NCBI GenBank assembly: GCA_006969745.1
Contig: CP030886.1
Span: 1,399,234-1,463,233 of the forward strand
Reading direction: 5' to 3'
DNA from: Cytophagaceae bacterium
GTDB taxonomy: Bacteria > Bacteroidota > Bacteroidia > Cytophagales > Cyclobacteriaceae
Length of the DNA: 64,000 bases
In this document: positions 28,857-38,484 of the stretch, in pieces
Layout: each line of letters begins with the position of its first letter
Numbering within the stretch: the stretch's first letter is position 1
Made by a program: the position numbers and the translations under genes
Notes under the pieces: model-generated
Database searches by the model: none
What the model saw: the letters and a program-made list of their open reading frames with translations, nothing else
What the model was told of the DNA's origin: nothing

Positions 28857-30062
28857 ATGACAAAAATCGGCATAATCAGAGAAGGAAAAGTTCCAATCGA
28901 TCGGAGAGTTCCTCTTACTCCTCAGCAAGCAAAGCACATCAAAGAAAATTTTGATGTAGACGTTGTTGTTCAATCCAGCGATATTAGATGTTTTACTGAT
29001 GACGATTACCGAAATGCCGGACTTTCAATAGTCGATTCGGTTGAGGACTGTGATATAATCCTTGGTGTAAAAGAAGTGCCAATGGATAAGCTGATTCTTA
29101 ACAAGACTCATTTCTTCTTCTCCCATACCATCAAAAAGCAAGATTACAACCGCGATTTGCTGAGGACTATTCTTGACAAGAATATACGCTTAATTGATTG
29201 GGAAACTCTTACAAATGAAAACGGTAATCGAATAATTGCTTTTGGAAGATGGGCCGGAATTGTAGGTGCCTACAATGGCCTTTGGACATATGGTAAAAGA
29301 TACAATCTTTTCAATATTCGGAGAGCAAATGAATGTTTTGATTACGAAGACCTGAAAAAGGAATTTGAAAAAATAGATCTACCCAACATAAAAATAGCTC
29401 TAACAGGTGGCGGAAGAGTAACAAAAGGCGCGATGGAAGTATTACTTGGAGCTGATATTAGCCAAGTTACTCCTCACGATTTCCTCACTCAGAGATTTGA
29501 TGAGCCTGTTTTTACTCAACTCAACTCTAGAGATTATAACAAAAGAAAAGACGGTGGAGAATTTCATCGCAATGAATTTTACGCAAATCCGGAACTGTAC
29601 GAGGGAGACTTTCTCAAATATGCTAAAGTCACCGATGTTCTCATAGCTTGTGCATTTTGGGATCCGGCCGCTCCGGTTCTATTCCATCGTGAAGATATTA
29701 TTCGCGACGACTTTGATATTCGAATAATCGCGGACATCACCTGCGACATAGAAGGATCTATTCCGTCGACTAAAAAACCAAGTACCATAGATGACCCCAT
29801 TTACGATTACAATCCCAGTGATGATGAAGTAGAGCAAGCTCTTACGGATGAAGGTAATATCACAGTGATGGCAGTGGACAATCTACCATGTGAATTGCCG
29901 CGCGATGCATCAGAAAGCTTCGGAAATGAACTGGTTAATAATGTGATTCCTCACCTATTGGGTAATGATGAAAAAGGCATTATTCAACGTGCAACAATTA
30001 CCCAGGCTGGTAAGCTCACTGAAAAATATTCATACCTTCAAGACTATGTAGATGGAGAATAA
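28857..30062 (+). CDS. saccharopine/alanine dehydrogenase-like NAD(P)-dependent enzyme
   Basis: A 401-residue protein of the AlaDh/PNT-Lys1 superfamily. The N-terminal substrate domain has GIIREGKVPIDRRVPLTPQQAKHI, and the segment IAFGRWAGIVGAYNGLWTYGKR resembles the eukaryotic saccharopine dehydrogenase Lys1. A Rossmann region follows (IKIALTGGGRVTKGAMEVLLGADI) with the glycine-rich GGGRVTKG. Whether it oxidises saccharopine, alanine or another amino acid cannot be told; in a DAP-pathway organism a classical lysine-forming role is unlikely. It is ended by a strong terminator. Confidence 0.8.
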   Translation: MTKIGIIREGKVPIDRRVPLTPQQAKHIKENFDVDVVVQSSDIRCFTDDDYRNAGLSIVDSVEDCDIILGVKEVPMDKLILNKTHFFFSHTIKKQDYNRDLLRTILDKNIRLIDWETLTNENGNRIIAFGRWAGIVGAYNGLWTYGKRYNLFNIRRANECFDYEDLKKEFEKIDLPNIKIALTGGGRVTKGAMEVLLGADISQVTPHDFLTQRFDEPVFTQLNSRDYNKRKDGGEFHRNEFYANPELYEGDFLKYAKVTDVLIACAFWDPAAPVLFHREDIIRDDFDIRIIADITCDIEGSIPSTKKPSTIDDPIYDYNPSDDEVEQALTDEGNITVMAVDNLPCELPRDASESFGNELVNNVIPHLLGNDEKGIIQRATITQAGKLTEKYSYLQDYVDGE

Positions 30063-30094
30063 AAAAGCCTTCCTTGATTAAGGAAGGCTTTTTT
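30063..30094. terminator. bidirectional intrinsic terminator
   Basis: A perfect 11-bp stem pairs 30065-30075 with 30080-30090 (GATT loop), with A residues before and T residues after. It lies between convergent genes and can serve both. Confidence 0.9.
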
Positions 30095-30095
30095 A

Positions 30096-31145
30096 TCATT
30101 CGAATTCCGCTAACAACACCTCTATTTCTTCAAATACTGGTGCTAAAATATCTTCCAATTTCTCTTGAGAACCATCAAGAAATAGAACGTATGGCACATA
30201 ATCCTGATAACCATCTGCGTCCTCTTCTTGTATGAAAATAACATCACCGAGTTTAGAATTATCAGCATAGAGCTCCAGATTTATAAAGTCATTCGGATTA
30301 CCATCAATACCTATTTCCTTCGCATTGACATTTCCTTCTATTCTGAGCCTTCGGTATTGAACATTACCCTCAATTAGATACGGATCTAATTTAGACTCGG
30401 TCTCATAAGCTACATCCACATCTATACTTACAATGAGCTCATCATTAATAGCCAGCGAAGAAAGTAAACTTGTGGACTTACTAAATGTATCTTTAAAGTT
30501 GATCACAAAAGTAAACGGACTGATCAATAGGCTTACATCAGCTACCTCTGGAGTGCCGTTTTCTGTCCAGGAAACATTATAAATTAGCTCAACAAGCGTT
30601 ACACCATCTACCTTTAATGAAGCATTGATATGCGTCGGGGTTGTTATAATCCAATCTCCACCATCGATGGTTACATACTCAAGTGCAGATATAATGAATT
30701 CTGCATTATTGGTCTCGGAACCCTCAGTGGGAAACTGAACGATAAAAAATTCAGATTCCGAAACTTCAAATTCTCCGCGTTCAGAATTCCAAACAAACAA
30801 TCCTTTGATCTCTTCCAAAGAAGTTGGAGTGCTCATTCCCATTCTGCCTGCAGGACCATCAACAAACTGCTGAATGATATTATTCAGGCGTGCTTTCGTC
30901 CAGGCTTTTTGGCTTACCCGGCCACCGATTATTGAATATTCTTCAATCAGCTCTGAAATATGCAATAATTCATTTATGCCTTCGGATTCCGCCAAAGAAA
31001 TAATGTCATTGGATAGAGATGTCGTAGACTCATCAAGTACAGCCTTGGCTTCCTCGGAAGACAAACCATCTGCCAATTCTTCATCATTTTGACATCCTGT
31101 CAAAGCAAAAAGAAAGGCCAGAGATATAAAAACTAATTTCTTCAT
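30096..31145 (-). CDS. lipoprotein of unknown function
   Basis: A 349-residue lipoprotein (lipobox LTGC, Cys18, followed by QNDEELADG). The mature protein begins with a helical region (EEAKAVLDESTTSLSNDIISLAESEGINELLHISELIE) and then a beta-rich part with repeated hydrophobic/polar alternation and a very acidic C-terminus (APVFEEIEVLLAEFE). No domain was recognised. It lies convergent to the dehydrogenase gene and shares its terminator. Confidence 0.75.
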   Translation of the reverse strand: MKKLVFISLAFLFALTGCQNDEELADGLSSEEAKAVLDESTTSLSNDIISLAESEGINELLHISELIEEYSIIGGRVSQKAWTKARLNNIIQQFVDGPAGRMGMSTPTSLEEIKGLFVWNSERGEFEVSESEFFIVQFPTEGSETNNAEFIISALEYVTIDGGDWIITTPTHINASLKVDGVTLVELIYNVSWTENGTPEVADVSLLISPFTFVINFKDTFSKSTSLLSSLAINDELIVSIDVDVAYETESKLDPYLIEGNVQYRRLRIEGNVNAKEIGIDGNPNDFINLELYADNSKLGDVIFIQEEDADGYQDYVPYVLFLDGSQEKLEDILAPVFEEIEVLLAEFE

Positions 31146-31215
31146 TCTTATTAAGATTTACTGGTTTTTAATTATCGGTTTCAATTAAATCAGCAGTATC
31201 TCAATGGCACAAAAA

Positions 31216-31243
31216 AAAAGCCAGACCCCTAAGTCTGGCTTTT
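31216..31243 (-). terminator. intrinsic terminator of rho
   Basis: An 11-bp stem pairs 31216-31226 with 31233-31243. Read on the minus strand it is followed by a long T run (complement of A residues at 31211-31219), 21 bp after the rho stop codon. Confidence 0.88.
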
Positions 31244-31263
31244 AATAATTTTTCAGTTGATGT

Positions 31264-32838
31264 TTATCCATTCATACTTACCAAAAACTCATCGTTGTTG
31301 GCAGTGCCTTTCATCTTGCTTAGTAAGAATTCCATGGCTTCATTACTATTCATGTCAGACATAAACTTGCGTAAGATCCAAACGCGTTTCAGCTCTTCAG
31401 GATCCATCAATAGATCTTCTCTTCTGGTACCCGATGCTGGAACATCAATAGCAGGATAAACTCGCTTATTAGAAAGCTTTCTGTCCAGCTGAAGCTCCAT
31501 GTTACCTGTACCTTTGAATTCTTCAAAGATTACTTCATCCATTTTAGATCCTGTTTCAATTAATGCTGTTGCAATAATTGTTAGAGATCCGCCATTCTCA
31601 ACGTTTCTTGCTGCACCAAAGAATCTCTTCGGTTTGTGCAGCGCATTAGCATCCACACCTCCCGAAAGTATCTTACCTGAAGATGGAACCACTGTGTTGT
31701 GAGCACGCGCGAGTCTGGTAATTGAATCAAGTAGAATAACCACATCGTGACCACACTCAACCATTCGCTTTGCTTTCTCAAGTACCATGTTTGATACCTT
31801 TACATGCTTGTCAGCTTGCTCGTCAAAAGTAGAAGCTACTACCTCTCCTTTTACTGATCTAGCCATGTCTGTTACCTCCTCCGGACGCTCGTCAATTAGC
31901 AATACCATTAGATAACACTCAGGATGATTCTCCGCAATTGCGTTGGCTACATTCTTAAGTAAAACAGTTTTACCTGTTTTTGGCTGTGCTACGATCATTC
32001 CTCTTTGACCTTTTCCTATTGGGGAGAATAAGTCAAGAATTCTTGTTGAGTAGTTGTCTGGCTTAGTACTAAGATTTAATTTCTCTTGAGGAAATAGTGG
32101 AGTCAAGTATTCGAAAGCAACTCGATCTCTTACCTCTTCCGTAGTCTTACCATTTACAGTTTCTACTTTAAGAAGAGCAAAATACTTTTCACCATCTTTT
32201 GGTGGTCGTATCTGTCCTTTTACAGTATCTCCCGTCTTCAGTCCAAAAAGTTTGATCTGTGATGGAGAAACATAAATATCATCAGGACTTGCCAGGTAGT
32301 GATAATCACTTGATCGAAGGAAACCATAACCATCTTGCATGATTTCAAGTACTCCTTCATTCTCAATTACACCATCAAATTCTTTAATTTCTTCGTTATA
32401 AGCTTCTTTTTTTCTTCGCTTTTCCTGGCGCTCGGCTTCACGCTCAGCTCGCTGATTCTCTCTCTCCTGGCGCTCTTTATTGTCGCCATCCTTTTTCTCA
32501 GGCTTGTCATCCTGTTTCTTGTCGTCGGTTCGCTTCTTGTCAGAATGCTCTTTTTTATCTTCCTTCTTGTCGTCCGAAGGTTTATCCTTCTTAGGAGCAT
32601 CTTTCTTAGCTCTAGGCTTCTTCTCAGATTTCTCTTTTGGCTCCTCTGCAGGTGCTTCGCCTAAAGCTTCGTTTTTGATTTTCTTAATCTCGCCTTCCGG
32701 CATGCTTGCCTGCTGATCCAGGATAGCGTAAATGAGGTCCTGTTTTGCCAGCTTCTTGTGGTTCTTAATTCCTAGTTTTTCAGCTATTTCCTTAAGCTCG
32801 GACAATAGCATTACACTAAGATCATCTAGTGTGTACAT
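31264..32838 (-). CDS. rho: transcription termination factor Rho with large charged insertion
   Basis: A 524-residue hexameric RNA helicase that ends transcripts. The N-terminal helical Rho_N motif ([18 protein letters not shown]) is followed by a low-complexity Lys/Glu/Asp/Arg stretch at about 60-150, then the RNA-binding cold-shock-like domain ([21 protein letters not shown]) and the ATPase core with Walker A PKTGKT (286-291), [13 protein letters not shown] and [18 protein letters not shown] Q/R loops. Most Rho proteins are about 420 residues; the extra length is the disordered insertion, as known in Bacteroides Rho. Terminated by its own intrinsic hairpin. Confidence 0.97.
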   Translation of the reverse strand: MYTLDDLSVMLLSELKEIAEKLGIKNHKKLAKQDLIYAILDQQASMPEGEIKKIKNEALGEAPAEEPKEKSEKKPRAKKDAPKKDKPSDDKKEDKKEHSDKKRTDDKKQDDKPEKKDGDNKERQERENQRAEREAERQEKRRKKEAYNEEIKEFDGVIENEGVLEIMQDGYGFLRSSDYHYLASPDDIYVSPSQIKLFGLKTGDTVKGQIRPPKDGEKYFALLKVETVNGKTTEEVRDRVAFEYLTPLFPQEKLNLSTKPDNYSTRILDLFSPIGKGQRGMIVAQPKTGKTVLLKNVANAIAENHPECYLMVLLIDERPEEVTDMARSVKGEVVASTFDEQADKHVKVSNMVLEKAKRMVECGHDVVILLDSITRLARAHNTVVPSSGKILSGGVDANALHKPKRFFGAARNVENGGSLTIIATALIETGSKMDEVIFEEFKGTGNMELQLDRKLSNKRVYPAIDVPASGTRREDLLMDPEELKRVWILRKFMSDMNSNEAMEFLLSKMKGTANNDEFLVSMNG

Positions 32839-33078
32839 AACTGTATGTAAAAGTGGGTTTCAATATTTAATTAAAAAGATTCCGAAGAATACGTGGTAAT
32901 CGCTTATTTGCTTTGTTTAAGCAGAAAAACCCGGATGAGTTTTTCGTGGATTGCTTCGCAATGATAGACCATCCCCCACTATTTCACAAATAGCAACTAA
33001 TATTTTACTTAATATGAATTGAGTCTCTTTTTCATCACAAAATCATTTTTCTTTGCGGACTGATAAAAATTAAGATTC

Positions 33079-34362
33079 ATGTTACAGATTTCTACCATAG
33101 AAAAAGAGTTTGACAGGTGTGTAAAGGGACTTGAAAAAAGAGGACTGGAGGGTGCTGAAAATCTTCTAAAAGATGTTTTAACATTAGATGGGCAAAGAAA
33201 AAAGCTTCAGGGTCAACTGGATGATATTCTGCATGAGTCAAATAAGTTGGCAAAAGAAATAGGCCAACTCTTCCAACAAGGCAAAAAAGAAGAAGCAGAA
33301 ACTGCCAAAAAGAAAACAACAGAGCTAAAGCAAAAAAGTAAATCTCTTGGTGAGGAACTAAGCAACATTGAAGTTTCGCTCTCAAGACACTTATACAATA
33401 TTCCAAACATTCCTCACGATTCTGTTCCGGCTGGTAAGACCGATGAAGACAATGAAATCATAAAAGTAGAGGACAGTAATATCCCTGACCTTGGTAACCA
33501 TAAAAAGCCGCATTGGGATCTTATTGAAGCGTACGATATTGTGGATTTCGAGACCGGAAATAAAGTTACCGGAGCAGGGTTTCCATTCTATAAAAAGCAT
33601 GGCGCACGACTAGTTAGAGGTATGATCAACTATTTCCTTGATAAAGCAGCCGAAGCAGGTTATGAAGAAGTGCAGCCACCTGTGGTAATAAATGAGGATT
33701 CTGGACTAGGTACAGGTCAGTTGCCTGATAAAGAAGGCCAGATGTATCACCTGGAAGCGAATGATTTGTACTTGATTCCTACTGCTGAAGTACCGATTAC
33801 CAATATGTATAGGGATGTTATTCTTAAAGAAGATCAGCTACCAATTAAACATTCAGGACATACTCCATGCTTTAGGAGAGAAGCTGGCTCTTGGGGTTCA
33901 CATGTCAGGGGACTCAACCGTCTGCATCAATTTGATAAGGTAGAGATTGTGCAAGTTGTAGACCCTAACAAATCATATGAAGTACTCGATCAGATGGTTG
34001 GACATGTTGAGGAGTTGATAAAATCGCTTGGATTACCATATAGGATTCTAAGGCTATGCGCAGGTGATCTCGGATTTACTTCAGTTATTACATACGACTT
34101 TGAGGTTTACTCTGCTGCACAGGAAAAATGGCTGGAGGTAAGCTCGGTTTCAAATTTTGAGACATTCCAGGCCAATCGACTAAAACTCAGAATCAAGAAT
34201 AGTGATGGAAAGAAAGAGCTTGCTCACACACTTAATGGTAGTGCATTGGCAATCCCACGAATAATGGCAGCCATATTAGAAAACAATCAGGCTGAAGATC
34301 ACATTAAAATGCCAGAGATTTTACATCCATATCTAGGTTTTAAGGAGATTCGAAAGAATTAA
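33079..34362 (+). CDS. serS: seryl-tRNA synthetase
   Basis: A 427-residue class II synthetase. The N-terminal long antiparallel coiled coil (about 25-110: LDGQRKKLQGQLDDIL, KKEEAETAKKKTTELKQKSK) contacts tRNA-Ser. The catalytic part has motif 1 near VRGMINYFLDKAAEAGYEEVQPP, TAEVPITNMYRDVIL, motif 2 PCFRREAGSWG and motif 3 LNGSALAIPRIMAAILEN. A probable -7 element (TTTCTTTG, 33048-33055, one mismatch) precedes it. Confidence 0.98.
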   Translation: MLQISTIEKEFDRCVKGLEKRGLEGAENLLKDVLTLDGQRKKLQGQLDDILHESNKLAKEIGQLFQQGKKEEAETAKKKTTELKQKSKSLGEELSNIEVSLSRHLYNIPNIPHDSVPAGKTDEDNEIIKVEDSNIPDLGNHKKPHWDLIEAYDIVDFETGNKVTGAGFPFYKKHGARLVRGMINYFLDKAAEAGYEEVQPPVVINEDSGLGTGQLPDKEGQMYHLEANDLYLIPTAEVPITNMYRDVILKEDQLPIKHSGHTPCFRREAGSWGSHVRGLNRLHQFDKVEIVQVVDPNKSYEVLDQMVGHVEELIKSLGLPYRILRLCAGDLGFTSVITYDFEVYSAAQEKWLEVSSVSNFETFQANRLKLRIKNSDGKKELAHTLNGSALAIPRIMAAILENNQAEDHIKMPEILHPYLGFKEIRKN

Positions 34363-34437
34363 AAACCTCTGATGTAAAGTCATTCGCTATTTCTTTGGGG
34401 TATATCTATCTTAATAGCTAATAAAATTTAAAAAGCT

Positions 34438-36576
34438 ATGAAGAATCTAACCTTGTTATTGATCGCCTCAATGATGTGGTCATGCCAACCACAAGAACAG
34501 AAATCTGCAAACCTGAATTATCCGGAAACTAAGAAGGTAGATACAGTTGATGTCTATTTTGCCAAAGAAGTGCCAGATCCATACAGATGGCTGGAAGATG
34601 ACACCTCTGACGAAACCGCTGAATGGGTGCAGGCACAAAATCAAGTAACCAATTCATACTTAAGTAATATCGACTTCAGGGATGAAGTAAAAGCACGGTT
34701 GACTGCACTTGAAGATTATGAAAAAGTAAGTGCACCTTTTAAAAGAGGTGATTATTATTATTTCTATAAAAATGATGGGCTTCAAAATCAGTCCATTCTA
34801 TATCGTGTCAAAGATTTTAATGAAGATCCTGAAGTATTCCTTGATCCAAATTCTTTTTCTGAAGATGGAACAACTGCTCTCGGCGGCCTTAGTTTTTCTG
34901 ATGATTACAAATACACAGCCTACAATATTTCAGAAGGCGGATCAGATTGGCGAACAGCATTCATCATGGACACTGAAAGCAAAGAACTTCTTGATGATAA
35001 AATCAAATGGATTAAGTTTTCCGGCATGAGCTGGTACAAAGACGGATTCTATTACCAGCGCTTTGATGAACCAAAAGAGGGAGACGAGCTATCAGCTACT
35101 AACCAATATGGTAAAATCTACTATCATAAGGTTGGTACTCCCCAATCTGAAGACAGACTTGTCTACTCTAACCCTGAAAACCCTGAAAACAGGTTTGGCG
35201 CAGGTGTAAGTGAAGATGAACGATTCCTATTTATATACTCTTACACTGGGACCAGTGGGAATGAATTATATGTAAAAGACCTAAGTAATCCGAATAGCGA
35301 TTTCACTCCAATTGTGACAGGATTTGAAAATGATCATTACATCGTGGATAATGATGGTGACGATTTAATCATCCATACAAATCTGAATGCACCAAACAAC
35401 AGAATTGTACGGGTGAACTATGAAAACCCCGCTCCTGACAATTGGGTAGATATGATACCCGAAACAGAAAATGTAATGAATGCCGGCACAGCCGGTGGAA
35501 ATATTTTCACATCATATTTAATCGATGCTAAAACAGCGATCAAACAGTACGATTACCAAGGCAACCTTATTAGAGATGTTGAACTTCCAGGTATAGGTAC
35601 CGCAGGAGGCTTTGGTGGTGCTTCGGATGCAGATGAATTTTTCTACACATTTACATCGTTTACAGTCCCTGCTTCTGTCTACAGATATAATATCGCTTCC
35701 GGAGAATCAGAACTTCACAGAAGACCAGAGCTTGATTTTAATCCTGATGAATACGAGACTAAGCAAATTTTTTACACAAGCAAGGACGGCACCAAAGTCC
35801 CGATGTTTATTGTACATAAAAAAGGCATTGAGCTAAACGGGAAGAATCCAACATGGCTCTACTCTTACGGCGGCTTTAACATCAGCTTAAGACCATCTTT
35901 TAGTACATCACGACTTGTATGGCTTGAAAACGGAGGCGTATTTGCTATGCCTAACATTAGAGGTGGAGGTGAATACGGAGAAGAATGGCACAAAGCAGGT
36001 ACCAAACTCCAAAAAATCAATGTATTTGAAGATTTCATAGCGGCTGGAGAATACCTGATCAATGAGGGATACACTTCATCAGATTATCTGGCACTTCAGG
36101 GTGGCTCAAATGGTGGGCTTCTGGTTGGGGCTACTATTAATATGCGTCCAGATTTGGCAAAAGTCGCATTTCCAATGGTCGGCGTGATGGATATGCTCAG
36201 ATACCAAAACTTCACCATCGGAAGAGCCTGGTCTGCAGATTATGGAACTTCAGAAGACTCCGAGGAGATGTTTAATTACCTGTACTCCTATTCTCCGGTT
36301 CACAATATTGATCCAAACGCGACCTACCCCGCTGTGATGGTAACTACCGCAGATCATGACGATCGTGTAGTGCCAGCTCATTCATTTAAGTATGCAGCCA
36401 CGCTGCAAGAGAAAAATAAAGACAATCCGAACCCATTGTTGATCAGAATCGAGACCAAAGCAGGTCATGGTGCAGGTATGTCAACAGAGAAACGTATAGA
36501 ACTAAGCGCTGATATGTACTCTTATGCTTGGTACAATATGGGAGTGATTCCTGAACTAGCGAAGAAAAAAATGTAA
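34438..36576 (+). CDS. S9A prolyl oligopeptidase, lipoprotein form
   Basis: A 712-residue serine peptidase cleaving after proline in short peptides. It carries a lipoprotein signal (lipobox MWSC, Cys16), so it acts in the periplasm or at the outer membrane. The N-terminal YPETKKVDTVDVYFAKEVPDPYRWLEDD is typical, followed by the seven-bladed propeller, and the alpha/beta-hydrolase domain with nucleophile Ser557 in LQGGSNGGL, the acid in ADHDDRVVPAHS and His in KAGHGAGM. All triad residues are present, so it should be active. A terminator follows. Confidence 0.96.
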   Translation: MKNLTLLLIASMMWSCQPQEQKSANLNYPETKKVDTVDVYFAKEVPDPYRWLEDDTSDETAEWVQAQNQVTNSYLSNIDFRDEVKARLTALEDYEKVSAPFKRGDYYYFYKNDGLQNQSILYRVKDFNEDPEVFLDPNSFSEDGTTALGGLSFSDDYKYTAYNISEGGSDWRTAFIMDTESKELLDDKIKWIKFSGMSWYKDGFYYQRFDEPKEGDELSATNQYGKIYYHKVGTPQSEDRLVYSNPENPENRFGAGVSEDERFLFIYSYTGTSGNELYVKDLSNPNSDFTPIVTGFENDHYIVDNDGDDLIIHTNLNAPNNRIVRVNYENPAPDNWVDMIPETENVMNAGTAGGNIFTSYLIDAKTAIKQYDYQGNLIRDVELPGIGTAGGFGGASDADEFFYTFTSFTVPASVYRYNIASGESELHRRPELDFNPDEYETKQIFYTSKDGTKVPMFIVHKKGIELNGKNPTWLYSYGGFNISLRPSFSTSRLVWLENGGVFAMPNIRGGGEYGEEWHKAGTKLQKINVFEDFIAAGEYLINEGYTSSDYLALQGGSNGGLLVGATINMRPDLAKVAFPMVGVMDMLRYQNFTIGRAWSADYGTSEDSEEMFNYLYSYSPVHNIDPNATYPAVMVTTADHDDRVVPAHSFKYAATLQEKNKDNPNPLLIRIETKAGHGAGMSTEKRIELSADMYSYAWYNMGVIPELAKKKM

Positions 36577-36594
36577 ATTTAGATAATACAAAAT

Positions 36595-36630
36595 AGCCCT
36601 CCTTCGGTAACGGGGGAGGGCTTTCTATTT
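36595..36630 (+). terminator. intrinsic terminator after prolyl oligopeptidase
   Basis: An 8-bp GC-rich stem pairs 36595-36602 with 36615-36622, followed by TTTCTATTT. Confidence 0.75.
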
Positions 36631-36639
36631 ATAGTCAAT

Positions 36640-37086
36640 ATGGTAAAAATTCGAAAAGGAGAAAAAGGTGACCTTCCAATTGTCCTTGATCTGATCAAAG
36701 AACTTGCGGAATATGAAAAAGCACTTGATCAGGTGGCAAATACAGTTACCCGCATGGAGGAGGACGGCTTTGGAGATAATCCTATTTATGGTTTTCTAAT
36801 CGCAGAAGAAAATGAGGTGGTTATAGGAACATCCATTTATTACTACAGGTATTCTACCTGGAAAGGAAAACGCCTTTATCTGGAAGATTTAGTTGTCACC
36901 GAATCCAAACGAGGAGTAGGTGCTGGAAAATTACTCTTTGATGCCACGTTAAAGATTGCCAGAGAAACAAGATGCTCAGGCATGATGTGGCAAGTACTCG
37001 ATTGGAACAAACCCGCAATCAACTTCTACAAAAAGTATAATACCAATTTTGAAGACGATTGGATCAATTGCAATATTGACTTTTAG
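36640..37086 (+). CDS. GNAT N-acetyltransferase, SSAT-like
   Basis: A 148-residue GNAT protein. The acetyl-CoA binding motif A is LYLEDLVVTESKRGVGAGKLLFDA, preceded by YYYRYSTWKGK; the C-terminal VLDWNKPAINFYKKYNTN is motif B. The STW-GK-LYLEDL pattern resembles diamine/spermidine or thialysine N-acetyltransferases, but substrate is not certain. It overlaps the convergent DUF4286 gene by four bases at the 3' end. Confidence 0.85.
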   Translation: MVKIRKGEKGDLPIVLDLIKELAEYEKALDQVANTVTRMEEDGFGDNPIYGFLIAEENEVVIGTSIYYYRYSTWKGKRLYLEDLVVTESKRGVGAGKLLFDATLKIARETRCSGMMWQVLDWNKPAINFYKKYNTNFEDDWINCNIDF

Positions 37087-37388
37087 ACTTCCTCCAGCAC
37101 GGTTCTGAAAGCTGCCATCTTGGTCCCGTATCTAATGATAGATTTCTTCTGAATTTTAGGTGCAACCGTATCCAAGTATGTCTCGAGATGTCCCAAAGAT
37201 TCAGCCATGTATTGAATGGCGTACGTTGATCCGGTATCGTCTTGTCCTTGTGAGAGCATTTTCATCATTCGATAATCCATGAAAAATCCCGTCTCCATAA
37301 CTTCCGGAATATGGGTCTCTTTCATCCATCCGATCCAGTCTTGCTCTACATCGTCGTCTATATTGACAGTAACATTATATAAAATCAT
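37083..37388 (-). CDS. DUF4286 family protein
   Basis: A 101-residue protein with the pattern of DUF4286 (ILYNVTVNIDDDVEQDWIGWMKETHIPEVMETGFF, then TYAIQYMAESLGHLETYLD). The fold is probably a ferredoxin-like dimeric alpha/beta barrel like EthD/antibiotic monooxygenase proteins. Function unknown; no signal peptide. It is convergent with the acetyltransferase and diverges from the MerR gene. Confidence 0.85.
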   Translation of the reverse strand: MILYNVTVNIDDDVEQDWIGWMKETHIPEVMETGFFMDYRMMKMLSQGQDDTGSTYAIQYMAESLGHLETYLDTVAPKIQKKSIIRYGTKMAAFRTVLEEV

Positions 37389-37478
37389 TCGTCCTTTATT
37401 AGGTTTGGCAAATTAAGGAAACGAAAATATAACCTCGCGGGGTTCAAACAATTAATTTAATAGCTTGTTAATGTGGGC

Positions 37479-38369
37479 ATGAGCGTCTATTCCATAAAAG
37501 ATCTTGAGCACCTCTCAGGAATTAAAGCCCACACCATTCGTATATGGGAGCAGCGCTATGACCTTTTTTCTCCTCAGCGTACAGCGACTAACATTCGCTT
37601 TTACAATGATGAGGACTTAAAACTAATATTGAACATTGCCACTCTAAAAGATCACGGATTCAAGATTAGCAAGATTGTAGCAATGCCTAAAGATCTACTG
37701 GCTGAAGAAGTTCAAAAAATCAGCTTTGAAGATCGATCACATCAAGATCAGATCAGTGCGTTGACATTGGCCATGATTGATTTAGATGAGGATGCATTTA
37801 CCCAAATCTTGGAAGAATGCACTAAAATGATTGGATTTGAAAAGGCAATGATGGATATCATCTACCCCTTTATGCGAAAAATTGGAATCTTGTGGATGAC
37901 CAATTCCATTAACCCCGCCCAAGAGCATTTTATATCTCATCTCGTACGGCAAAAAATGATTGTGGCCACAGATCAAGCAGAATCAAGTGAAAATGGTTCT
38001 CTCTTTCTATTATTCCTTCCAGAAGGTGAACTTCACGAGCTTGGACTTCTTTTTGCCAACTTCTTACTAAGATCAAAAGGAGCTAAAACCATTTTCTTTG
38101 GGCAGACAGTACCACTAGATGCCCTCGAAGAAGTATATCACAAACTTAATCCGCAGTACATGCTTACTGCTATGACAACTGCACCGGAAGCTAAAGAGGT
38201 TCAGAAGTTTATTAAAAAGCTCGGTAGCAAATTCAAAAACTGTCAGGTATATGTTACTGGCAGCAGAGTTGTTGGTCAGGATTTGGAATTTCCGGCCAAT
38301 GTAGGATTGCTAAACCAATTTGAAGACCTCATTCATCTCACACAGAAAATTTCCTCCAAAGTATCTTAA
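37479..38369 (+). CDS. MerR-family regulator with B12-binding-type C-terminal domain (CarH/LitR-like)
   Basis: Start taken at ATG 37479; the frame also offers GTG 37473. The 296-residue protein has a MerR HTH (YSIKDLEHLSGIKAHTIRIWEQRY) and a C-terminal half like CarH/LitR cobalamin photoreceptors: a four-helix cap with the W-x9-EH motif (Trp139, Glu149, His150) and a Rossmann-like domain with E-x-H-x-x-G (GELHELG, His186, the usual lower cobalt ligand). The residue after the cap Trp, His in the light-adduct of Thermus CarH, is Met140 here. It lies directly upstream of the sigma factor-crtI-crtB-crtZ genes and probably represses them. Confidence 0.88.
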   Translation: MSVYSIKDLEHLSGIKAHTIRIWEQRYDLFSPQRTATNIRFYNDEDLKLILNIATLKDHGFKISKIVAMPKDLLAEEVQKISFEDRSHQDQISALTLAMIDLDEDAFTQILEECTKMIGFEKAMMDIIYPFMRKIGILWMTNSINPAQEHFISHLVRQKMIVATDQAESSENGSLFLLFLPEGELHELGLLFANFLLRSKGAKTIFFGQTVPLDALEEVYHKLNPQYMLTAMTTAPEAKEVQKFIKKLGSKFKNCQVYVTGSRVVGQDLEFPANVGLLNQFEDLIHLTQKISSKVS

Positions 38370-38408
38370 TAGCACACAATAGCTGTTTTTAAAAATTAAT
38401 TACATTTT

Positions 38409-38481
38409 GTTTAACATTTTTATTGTTTTGTTAAACAAAATATATATATCTTCGTTTAACTTTTTACACTAAACGTTAAAC
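38409..38481. promoter_or_regulatory. tandem inverted-repeat operators over the carotenoid promoter
   Basis: Four GTTWAAC heptamers lie at 38409-38415, 38430-38436, 38454-38460 and 38475-38481. They form two identical inverted repeats, GTTTAAC-N14-GTTAAAC, whose starts are 45 bp apart. A -7-like element TATCTTCG (38447-38454, one mismatch to TAnnTTTG) lies between them and touches the third heptamer; the fourth ends 3 bp before the sigma-factor ATG. The layout fits a dimer or tetramer repressor binding across the promoter; the upstream MerR protein is the obvious candidate. Confidence 0.7.
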
Positions 38482-38484
38482 AAA

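Noticed and set aside
32335..32716. ORFs on the plus strand inside rho, rich in Leu, Phe and Ser
   Set aside because: They are antisense shadows of the Lys/Glu/Asp repeat region of rho, whose low complexity keeps other frames open.
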